Of a stretch of DNA of 64,000 nt, positions 1 through 7,083 are shown piece after piece. The first letter of the stretch is position 1. Each line of letters starts with the position of its first letter. The DNA is taken from NCBI RefSeq assembly GCF_005780165.1, contig NZ_VAUV01000021.1:1-64000 (forward strand). Direction: 5' to 3'. Origin of the DNA: Phragmitibacter flavus. Its GTDB lineage: Bacteria > Verrucomicrobiota > Verrucomicrobiia > Verrucomicrobiales > Verrucomicrobiaceae. The translations under genes were made by a program, and so were the position numbers. The notes below the pieces were generated by a model. It saw nothing but the letters and a program-made list of their open reading frames with translations, did not search any database and had not been told where the DNA came from.

Positions 1-123
1 GGTTGGTTCATATGATGAACGCCCCACACCTGTGGTTGGAAGAACTAAGCGAGCGCAGACCCCGCCGACCGCGCCAGTTGGCAAGAGTCAAGCGATGCAT
101 GGCGCGTTAGGTATATGCTTATG

Positions 124-143
124 GGCTCCAAGCCTGTGTCACG
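124..143. repeat. Partial copy of the two-hairpin palindromic element
   Basis: The sequence GGCTCCAAGCCTGTGTCACG forms a short hairpin (GGCT-CCA-AGCC) followed by TGTGTCACG. The same right half, with GGCTGCAAGCCTGTGTCACG, occurs at 44271-44290 and 62245-62264. Here only the second hairpin is recognisable. It ends one base before the stop codon of the M42 peptidase gene (145-147 on the minus strand). The remaining bases 1-123 show no gene or element I can name. Confidence 0.6.
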
Positions 144-144
144 G

Positions 145-1236
145 TCAAATCTTCAGCATGAAGTCATCGCCATCGCCAATGCTCTCAACGAAGTCGGTCA
201 GCACCGTGATGATTTTTTCCACATCCTGCAAGTTCGCCATCTCTACGACCGAATGCATGTATCGCAGCGGCAAACTGATCAAGGCGCTGGGAATTCCCGA
301 ACCCACATTAAAGATGCTATCGGTGTCCGTGCCGCTGTAACGTGACGAGGCCTCATGTTGCAAGGAGATCTTCGCCTTCTCCGCCACCTCCATCAGCCGT
401 GCGACGACGAGCGGATGATTGCAAGTCCCGTGCGTGATGCTCGGGCCGCCGCCAAGTTTAACATCACCATGTTTGCTCTTGTCGATGCCAGGAGTGTCAG
501 TCGCATGGGTGACATCGAGCACAACGGCCAGATCAGGCAGCAGACGTTGGGCGATCATCTTCGCCCCGTTGCCACCGATTTCTTCCTGAACCGCATTCAC
601 CGCGATCACGGTGCAGTTTTGGCGTTTCTTTTTCGCATGCAGTTTTTTGATCACCTGCGCAATGATGAAACCGCCGATGCGGTTGTCGAGAGCGCGGCCG
701 AGCAGAAGTTTGTCGCCCATGAACTCCGCGTCATACGCATACACCGCCGGATGACCGACACGGATGCCCGCCTTGGCGACCTCCTTGTCGCTGCTGGCAC
801 CGATGTCGACATAAAGCTCGTTCACCTTAGGCACCTTTTCGTTGTCGCGCTCGCGAATGTGGATGGCCGTGTTGCCAATGATGCCGCGCACCACGCCCTT
901 GTCTCCGAGAATTTCCAGACGACGACCGCGCGCCGTGGCCACATCGGAACCGCCGATCCGGTCCAGATGAAGAAAACCGTCCTTGGTGATCATGTTGACG
1001 ATAAATCCGATTTCATCCGCATGGGATTCAAGCATCACCCGACGAGGCTTTTTGCCACTGCCTTCGAGCGTCGCCCATGCTGTGCCATACGCATCGCTTT
1101 CGACGCGATCAGAAAACTTGCGAAGATAGGATGCCCAGATGCGCTGGCCGCGGACTTCAAATCCGGTCGGGCTGGGGGCGCTGAGGTATTCGATGAGAAA
1201 CGATTTGGATGGGGAATCAAGAGAGGTCTGAGCCAT
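145..1236 (-). CDS. M42 family metallopeptidase (glutamyl aminopeptidase/endoglucanase-like)
   Basis: This 363-residue protein has the full layout of M42 di-metal aminopeptidases, large cytosolic enzymes that trim peptides from the N-terminus. Expected metal and catalytic residues are visible: H72 and D74 in SHADEIGF, D184 in ALDNRIGG, the E218-E219 pair in VQEEIGG, D241 in VLDVTHATD, and H328 near the C-terminus in RYMHSVVEM. Length is normal for the family and there is no signal peptide. The start is an ATG 82 bases downstream of the DUF4870 gene, so it may be the last gene of the rdgB-glycosidase-DUF4870 run. Substrate preference cannot be read from sequence. The stop codon is abutted by a palindromic repeat. 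Confidence 0.93.
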   Translation of the reverse strand: MAQTSLDSPSKSFLIEYLSAPSPTGFEVRGQRIWASYLRKFSDRVESDAYGTAWATLEGSGKKPRRVMLESHADEIGFIVNMITKDGFLHLDRIGGSDVATARGRRLEILGDKGVVRGIIGNTAIHIRERDNEKVPKVNELYVDIGASSDKEVAKAGIRVGHPAVYAYDAEFMGDKLLLGRALDNRIGGFIIAQVIKKLHAKKKRQNCTVIAVNAVQEEIGGNGAKMIAQRLLPDLAVVLDVTHATDTPGIDKSKHGDVKLGGGPSITHGTCNHPLVVARLMEVAEKAKISLQHEASSRYSGTDTDSIFNVGSGIPSALISLPLRYMHSVVEMANLQDVEKIITVLTDFVESIGDGDDFMLKI

Positions 1237-1318
1237 GGGAATTGATGAATAGATGGGATACGAGATACTGCCATGCTTCAGACACGGTGCCTAGTGCATT
1301 TGTATCGACGATCTGACC

Positions 1319-1672
1319 TCAAGCAATCAGCCGGATCGTCAGCGGATACCGATACATCACGCCATCGGCCGACTTGACGGCGGCGATGATGGAGAGCACC
1401 AGCGCGCCCACACACAGCACGATGAACATCGGAATGCCGATCAGAAACAGGCTCAGCACCAAGCATCCAATCGCATAGATGAAGAAGCTGATATGGAAGT
1501 TGAGCGCCTCCTTGGCGTGTTCAGCGGTGAATGGTGCTTCTTGTTTTTTGACGAGATAGATCACCAGTGGCAAAATGAAACCCACTCCGATTACCAAAGA
1601 CAGGTGGCTGAGGACCACCCATATTTGTTCATTGGAATTGCTGTTGGGAAGGGGTGGAGTGGGCTGGTCCAT
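1319..1672 (-). CDS. DUF4870 family small membrane protein
   Basis: The 117-residue product matches the DUF4870 pattern: a short polar N-terminus, then WVVLSHLSLVIG, a helix ending in PLVIYLVKK, the conserved AEHAKEALNFHISF segment near residues 53-66, and two closely spaced helices before a charged tail. It should be an inner-membrane protein with three or four transmembrane segments. The family is widespread, but its role is not established. It lies 42 bases downstream of the glycosidase gene on the same strand, so co-transcription is plausible. Confidence 0.88.
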   Translation of the reverse strand: MDQPTPPLPNSNSNEQIWVVLSHLSLVIGVGFILPLVIYLVKKQEAPFTAEHAKEALNFHISFFIYAIGCLVLSLFLIGIPMFIVLCVGALVLSIIAAVKSADGVMYRYPLTIRLIA

Positions 1673-1714
1673 GGTCGGCAGGATGGGCTGAATTTTCTGA
1701 AGGCAGTTTACTCC

Positions 1715-2485
1715 TCATGGGCGGGGAACCACCACCAAAAAATTGCGGACGTGGGTGAACTCGCGACGATAACGCACCTTACCGGACGACTCTTTCCACC
1801 ACAGCGCGGTGGAACGACCGCCATCAAGGTTAAGCGCGCGATCCACTTCCAGCTCCGTGATGATGCCCTTGATCGAGAGCAGATCAGACAGCTGCCGCAA
1901 AGTTACATAACGACAGGTGCCAATGGCCCATTTGCCATCGTTGTCCGTCATGATGAAGGTTCGCGGACGACTGCGCACCGCTTCGAGGCCCTTTACCGCG
2001 AGACCGCCGTTCACCAGTCGGGGACCCGCCTGCACCAGATCCGTGATGCCCAATACATCGGAAAATTCATCGCGCCACAGCAGCATCGGCCGACCCCGCC
2101 GGACTTGAACCAATCCGCCGAGCAGCGAACTGCGTTGAAATTTCCCCGCCCGCTTTGACGCGGTTATGCTCAATCCCAATGGAGCAAATTCCGGGGTGAA
2201 ATAACCGCCATTACAAGCTGCAAGGGCACCGCTGATGGAGCCCGCCATCTTTCCGAGATCCACCGCAGCTGATGCTGAAGGTTGATCCACCACGCGCAGG
2301 GTGCAGCGTTTGGAATCAAAGAAAATCAGCGTCAATTCCGCATCGACCGGACCTTCAATTTTTTTCTCCACCTGAACTGCTCCGTGACCGAGGTCGACGG
2401 CGGGGCTCTGCGAGGCAACTCTCCAAGCGGGTTGCGCCAAGAGTTCGGTGCTGCACAATACCATGCAGAATAGCAACAGTTTCAC
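1715..2485 (-). CDS. Exported phosphodiester glycosidase (NAGPA-like) family protein
   Basis: The protein carries the two hallmark segments of the phosphodiester glycosidase family: ACNGGYFTPEF in the middle and LNLDGGRSTALWW towards the C-terminus. The family includes the enzyme that uncovers mannose-6-phosphate in animals and bacterial exopolysaccharide-associated proteins. I chose the GTG at 2485 (256 residues), because it overlaps the rdgB stop by four bases (GTGA) and gives a good signal peptide (VKLLLFCMVLCSTELLAQ). A GTG at 2506 is an alternative. Export suggests action on surface or environmental glycans; the substrate is unknown. Confidence 0.85.
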   Translation of the reverse strand: MKLLLFCMVLCSTELLAQPAWRVASQSPAVDLGHGAVQVEKKIEGPVDAELTLIFFDSKRCTLRVVDQPSASAAVDLGKMAGSISGALAACNGGYFTPEFAPLGLSITASKRAGKFQRSSLLGGLVQVRRGRPMLLWRDEFSDVLGITDLVQAGPRLVNGGLAVKGLEAVRSRPRTFIMTDNDGKWAIGTCRYVTLRQLSDLLSIKGIITELEVDRALNLDGGRSTALWWKESSGKVRYRREFTHVRNFLVVVPRP

Positions 2486-3090
2486 GTCGGCTGTGCCTCC
2501 AGCCACTGGATGACTTTTGCCAGCGCGCGTGCCCGGTGGCTCAATTGATTTTTGGTCGCGGCAGGCAGAACCCCGAAGCTGTGTTCGTAACCTTCCGGCA
2601 CAAACAGAGCGTCATATCCAAAACCACCGACACCCTCTTCTTCGCGCAATAAACTTCCTTCCACCGCACCGTCGAAAACGCCTTTCACCACGCCGTCCAA
2701 CGCGAGCACCATGCAACAGCGGAAGCGACCGGTGAACGGTGCTTGTTTGCCACTGGAGATCCGGGCGGTGAGTTCCTTGATAAGCTTTCGGCGGTTGCTG
2801 GCGTCGGTCGCACTCGCTCCTGAATAACGCGCAGAATGCACGCCGGGTTCACCATCGAGAACATCGACTTCAAGACCGGAGTCATCCGAAAGCACCAGCA
2901 CACCCGGCAGCAAAACGCTCGCCGAAAGCGCCTTGATGGCGGCGTTCTCCGCAAACGTCGATCCTGTCTCGTCGGGCGAGGGAAGATGGGGATGGCTGGT
3001 GAGATCCGTTACCTCCCAGCCAGCACCGAGCATGGCGCGAATTTCTTCGGTCTTATGAGAATTTCCGGTGGCGACGAGCAGTTGCTTCAC
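2482..3090 (-). CDS. rdgB: RdgB/HAM1 non-canonical purine NTP pyrophosphatase
   Basis: The 202-residue protein hydrolyses ITP, dITP and XTP to monophosphates, keeping deaminated purines out of nucleic acids. It starts with the family signature LLVATGNSHKTEEI, has the catalytic loop LSDDSGLEVDVL at residues 67-78 with the conserved aspartates 69-70, then GVHSARYSG, and the late GFGYDALFVPEGY motif. The start codon is GTG at 3088-3090. It is the first gene of a minus-strand run, with the glycosidase start overlapping its stop. It is cytosolic and of normal length. Confidence 0.96.
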   Translation of the reverse strand: MKQLLVATGNSHKTEEIRAMLGAGWEVTDLTSHPHLPSPDETGSTFAENAAIKALSASVLLPGVLVLSDDSGLEVDVLDGEPGVHSARYSGASATDASNRRKLIKELTARISSGKQAPFTGRFRCCMVLALDGVVKGVFDGAVEGSLLREEEGVGGFGYDALFVPEGYEHSFGVLPAATKNQLSHRARALAKVIQWLEAQPT

Positions 3091-3220
3091 AATGGCCTAT
3101 TGGTAGCACGAAGCAGCCATGCGCCAAGCAGCATTTGTTTGCCCAACGTTTCATTCGGCCAGAATACCTAATTATGAATTATCATCGAAAGCATCCTCCG
3201 GCCTGCGACGCAGTCGTCCT

Positions 3221-3357
3221 GGACTGCTGCGGCCTGCCGCCGCTGTAGGGAGCGTAGCCTGCTGCGCTGCGGAGGGAGACAACATGGCGGCTTTTGCCGT
3301 GGCAGGCACAAACCGGCAGGCCGGTTTTGGAAAAGCTGCGGCAGGCCGCAGCAGTCC
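3221..3357. repeat. Long palindromic element with 20-bp perfect inverted arms
   Basis: Bases 3221-3240 (GGACTGCTGCGGCCTGCCGC) and 3338-3357 are perfect reverse complements. The roughly 97-base centre contains a second hairpin, AAACCGGC-AG-GCCGGTTT, around 3311-3328. The 345-base gap 3091-3435 holds nothing else I can support as a gene. The nested arms resemble REP/REPIN-type non-autonomous elements, but no transposase is nearby, so its mobility is inference. Confidence 0.75.
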
Positions 3358-3435
3358 ACAGCGCTACGCGCAGAAGAAATGGATTCCGGCATCAACTGCG
3401 CTTGATTAAGCCTTCTGGCAATGAAACTGGAGAGC

Positions 3436-6345
3436 CTATTTGAGCGTCATGAGAAAGGCCATCAGATCGGCGATTTCCTGGTTTTTAAGAATCAGGTTCA
3501 TCGGCGGCATGGGCGAGATCGGTGTGGCGGTGTAATTTTCCGCCATCACCGCATTCGGTTCCAGCAGGCTTTGCAGAAGGTAGGCTTCATCCTTGCGACC
3601 AGCGATTCCATCCAATGCCGGTCCGACCGGGCTGCCTTTTCCGCCCAGCATGTGGCAGTTCAGGCAGGCGGCGACAGGATGGGTGAGAAACAATTTTTCC
3701 CCGTTTTTGGCATCCCCCACCAGCACCTGATCATCGGCGTCCTCAAGCACCAGTTCGCTCAATTTGACATCGTCAAAATAGGTGTCGCCTTTCGCCACAT
3801 GCAGCAAATTGACACTGGCCTTGGTGAGTTCACCGCTGTTGAAGATCACTTCCACCTCACGCCAGTCACCTTTGGCGACAATGGTTTCTGTCTGGATTTT
3901 GGTGCCATGAATGTTGAGGCTAGCCCTGCCACGAAACGCATGAGTTTTGATCCAGCCGCTGAGCCGGTATTGGGTGTTGGGTTTGAGCGCCACATCAGCG
4001 AAGAAGCTGGTGTCGGCAGAATCTCGCGTGATGCAGCGAAACCCAGGCGATGCCGCGTGAAACTGGCCATTCTCTTTGACGATGCTCCATTCCGCCGTGG
4101 CGTTGCCCGGAGGTTTGCTGTAGTCGTAATCGCGGCGTGTCCAACCTTCGGGCAGGCCGTTCGCTGCCAGCTTGTCAAAACCAGGATTGGGCAGCAGGTT
4201 GGGTCCTTCTTTCCAGGGCACTGCGTCATGATGCCGGCCCAGTTGGGTGATCGCCTCATTGAGCCATTCGTCCTTCTTCAACGATTCGTCCCGGCTCAGG
4301 TTTTTGATGGCTTGTTGGATTTCCGGGGTGGTAGGAAAATTCGCCAGTTTGATCAAGGCCGCGAGCCGTGTTTGTGGATCAGGATCGCTCATCACTCCGC
4401 TGCTGAAGTAGCTGTTGGCGGCATCTGCATCACTTCCAAGAGAACGAATGGCATTGCGGCGCAGCGCGGCATCCTTGGCCAGCAATGCGGATTTGGAAGT
4501 CTCCGCATCCAGCAAGCCAAGACCCTGCAAAGTCCACAGGGCATGGATCGCCTGAATGGGATTTGCCGCCGTCGTGATGATGGCCTTCAAAGCATCTGCT
4601 GCATCCACCTTTTTTCCTTCGACCAGCAAACGTTGGGCCGTGAGTCTCCAGTGTTGGGTGTCGTCTGCCAACGCGTCGACCAGTTGCGCCGTGGTGGCTT
4701 GTTGCAGCGACTTTTTCTCCGGCTTCGCCTGATCCCAAACGATGCGGTAGATGCGGCCACGACGATGATCACGCAGATCATTTTCATGAGCACCACCCAC
4801 TCCGGTCTTCGCATCAAATCCACCGCGCGCCACACTGGGGGTGGGGTTGTGTTGAATAATAAAATTCTGGAAATCCGCCACCCAAATCGCACCATCGGGG
4901 CCAACTTCCGCATACACCGGTGAAGTCCATTCGTCACTGCTTGCCAGCACGTTAAAATCGTCCAAAGCCTTGTAGCCTGCGCCGTCGGGCTGCGCATCCA
5001 TCAGCGTGATGACCTTCATGGTGGGCTCACAAATCATCGCTCTTCCCTGGAGTCGCGCGGGCAGATTGGCCGATTCAATAAAGGCACTTCCCGCAGCCGA
5101 GGTAAAACCACCGAACACATCAACCTGCCGGAAATTCGGCGTCACGGTATGCACCACATCCACGGCATTGATCTTCTTCGCCGACATGAAGCGACCTGCT
5201 TTCGGAAAGGTGTTGGCTGGAATGCCACCGTAAAAAATGGGCGCACCATTGGCCGTTCCGCCAAATGAATCGCCGACCGCGTTGAAGCTCTGCGCCCATG
5301 CGTTGTTGGTAAACTGGTGCAAAAACTCCATCTCACTGCCATCCGCCTTGAACCGATAAGTGCCCATGCCGAACTTCATCGCCTTGCCATTCACCGTGCC
5401 GTCAAAATTTGAATAACCCACGCAACCATGAATCCAGTTGTCGTAGCCATAGTGCAAATTGTTCGCCTGGGCGTGGGTGTCGCCGATTCCCCAGCCCGTC
5501 ATGATCTCCTTGCGGACATCCGCCTTGTCATCGCCATTGGTGTCCTTCAAAAAAAGGAAGCGCGGAGGTTGAGAAACAATGACGCCGCCATGGCTCAACA
5601 CGAGGCCGGTGGGAATATTCAAACCTTCCGCAAAAACCGTGAACTTGTCCGCCCGGCCATCGCCATTGGTATCTTCGCAAATCGTGATGCGGTCATTGCC
5701 CTGCCCGTCGGGTTTAACCCCATGCGGATAGTCAAAAGTTTCCGCCACCCAGCAACGTCCGCGCTCATCCCATGCCATGGCAATCGGTTTGCCAATGTCG
5801 GGATCGCTGGCAAAAAGTTCCAGCCGCATGTCCGCAGGCACTTGCGTGCGTTCGATGGAACCTTTGGCCTTAAACGGATGTTGAAAGGTGATCGCTTCCG
5901 GCCTCTTCTCATAGTTGGCCACCTGGGGATGTGGTTCACGCACCTCAGGTTCCCGGCTGCCGAGAAATTTGAGCCACTGATCTTTGTTGGCAGCGCTGAG
6001 CACCTCTTCACGAATTTGAGCCACCGTCGTGCCGGGCTCGGTGGTGATCAATTTCTTGCCGGACAAAGTCGCAGGGACCTTGTCGGAAGCCGCCATCATG
6101 ACGACAGGAAAGTGTTTCACATAAGCTTCCGTCAACGCGCCGGCATCTGCCGTGTAGTCAAAATAAATGGCGTCCCTTCCGAGTTCGGCCATGGCCTGAT
6201 GGAGGACACTGTCTTTACTCGCCTGACTGCGTGAAGGGTCAAACCACAACACCCGCAAATGATCGGGCGGATTTTCGGACGCGGTGGCGAAGATTGAAAA
6301 ATGCGTAATAACCGCAAAAATAGAAAGGCGAAGCGAGTGAATCAT
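3436..6345 (-). CDS. PVC-type propeller protein with C-terminal CxxCH cytochrome domain
   Basis: This is a 969-residue exported protein. Order of parts: signal peptide (about 1-23); a ThuA-like stretch (about 30-115); a beta-propeller of the type once called membrane-bound dehydrogenase, with GKPIAMAWDERGRCWVAET and DTNGDGRADK segments (about 165-560); a helical HEAT-like stretch (about 570-700); a jelly-roll carbohydrate-binding-like region starting NLLPNPGF (about 710-865); and a c-type cytochrome with CLNCH at 894-898 and a probable methionine ligand in SPMPPM. Such proteins are very common in Verrucomicrobia and Planctomycetes and are thought to act on sugars in the periplasm, but a reaction is not established. 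It stands alone between the rdgB run and the response regulator. Confidence 0.88.
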   Translation of the reverse strand: MIHSLRLSIFAVITHFSIFATASENPPDHLRVLWFDPSRSQASKDSVLHQAMAELGRDAIYFDYTADAGALTEAYVKHFPVVMMAASDKVPATLSGKKLITTEPGTTVAQIREEVLSAANKDQWLKFLGSREPEVREPHPQVANYEKRPEAITFQHPFKAKGSIERTQVPADMRLELFASDPDIGKPIAMAWDERGRCWVAETFDYPHGVKPDGQGNDRITICEDTNGDGRADKFTVFAEGLNIPTGLVLSHGGVIVSQPPRFLFLKDTNGDDKADVRKEIMTGWGIGDTHAQANNLHYGYDNWIHGCVGYSNFDGTVNGKAMKFGMGTYRFKADGSEMEFLHQFTNNAWAQSFNAVGDSFGGTANGAPIFYGGIPANTFPKAGRFMSAKKINAVDVVHTVTPNFRQVDVFGGFTSAAGSAFIESANLPARLQGRAMICEPTMKVITLMDAQPDGAGYKALDDFNVLASSDEWTSPVYAEVGPDGAIWVADFQNFIIQHNPTPSVARGGFDAKTGVGGAHENDLRDHRRGRIYRIVWDQAKPEKKSLQQATTAQLVDALADDTQHWRLTAQRLLVEGKKVDAADALKAIITTAANPIQAIHALWTLQGLGLLDAETSKSALLAKDAALRRNAIRSLGSDADAANSYFSSGVMSDPDPQTRLAALIKLANFPTTPEIQQAIKNLSRDESLKKDEWLNEAITQLGRHHDAVPWKEGPNLLPNPGFDKLAANGLPEGWTRRDYDYSKPPGNATAEWSIVKENGQFHAASPGFRCITRDSADTSFFADVALKPNTQYRLSGWIKTHAFRGRASLNIHGTKIQTETIVAKGDWREVEVIFNSGELTKASVNLLHVAKGDTYFDDVKLSELVLEDADDQVLVGDAKNGEKLFLTHPVAACLNCHMLGGKGSPVGPALDGIAGRKDEAYLLQSLLEPNAVMAENYTATPISPMPPMNLILKNQEIADLMAFLMTLK

Positions 6346-6435
6346 ACAAAGTTACCGGGTGAAGTGCATGGTATAGAACGCCCTATTGGCAGCGATGGTT
6401 AAGACGACTTTTGTAGGAAATCAGACATTTGGCTG

Positions 6436-7083
6436 CTACTTGCCGAGAAATTTCACCACCGCTTCGGTGCGGGATTGCACATGCAGTTTGCCGTAGATGG
6501 CATGCAGATGAGCACGCACCGTGCTGGTGCTGATGTTGAGTTGATCCGCAATTTCCTTGTATTGCAATCCCTTTGAAAGCTGGCCAAGAATCTCATTCTC
6601 GCGAGCCGTGAGGGTTTGCAGTTCGGGTGCCATCGTGCGACCAGGGTGAAAATAGGAAACCACCTTGCGGGCAATGTGCATCGACATCGGTGAACCACCC
6701 CGGTGGACTTCCTTCACCGCAGCGAGAATGTCCGCCGGGCGTGCGCGTTTCAGCATGTAGCCGCTGGCACCCGCGCGTAGAGAATCAAAAATGTTCTCCG
6801 TGTCATCATAAGTGGTGAGCATCAAAACGTGCAGGCCCGGCATCGCGGTCTTGAGCGCGGCGACGCACTCGATGCCGCTTCGTCCGGTGAGGTTGATGTC
6901 GGCCAGCAATACATCGGGCGGCAGCTTGGGCACTTCGATAATGGCCTGTTCGGCGCTGGGATAGGTGGCAATGCAGGTGAGGCCAGGTTCGCGGTTGATG
7001 AGTTTCTCCAAAGTTTCTCGGGTGACGCGGTCATCCTCAACAATGGAAACTTTGACGGAGGTGGAAGCGGTGGAAGCGTTCAT
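6436..7083 (-). CDS. NarL/FixJ-family response regulator
   Basis: A 215-residue two-domain regulator. The receiver domain (about 11-130) has the acidic triad E16-D17-D18, the phospho-acceptor D62 in LLADINLTG, LTTYDD, and the conserved lysine in GYMLKRA. The LuxR-type helix-turn-helix (about 150-212) reads LTARENEILGQLSKG, then KEIADQLNISTSTVRAHLHAIYGKL. Its start overlaps the stop of the upstream histidine kinase gene by four bases (ATGA), which makes them a translationally coupled two-component pair. Targets are not known; the divergent pseudopilin cassette is a natural candidate by position only. Confidence 0.95.
   Translation of the reverse strand: MNASTASTSVKVSIVEDDRVTRETLEKLINREPGLTCIATYPSAEQAIIEVPKLPPDVLLADINLTGRSGIECVAALKTAMPGLHVLMLTTYDDTENIFDSLRAGASGYMLKRARPADILAAVKEVHRGGSPMSMHIARKVVSYFHPGRTMAPELQTLTARENEILGQLSKGLQYKEIADQLNISTSTVRAHLHAIYGKLHVQSRTEAVVKFLGK

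Noticed and set aside
3096-6393. A shared CCTATTGGYAGC 12-mer upstream of rdgB and of the cytochrome gene
   Set aside because: Eleven of twelve bases match, but only two copies were noticed, at different distances from the starts, and one overlaps a plausible ribosome binding region; chance is likely.
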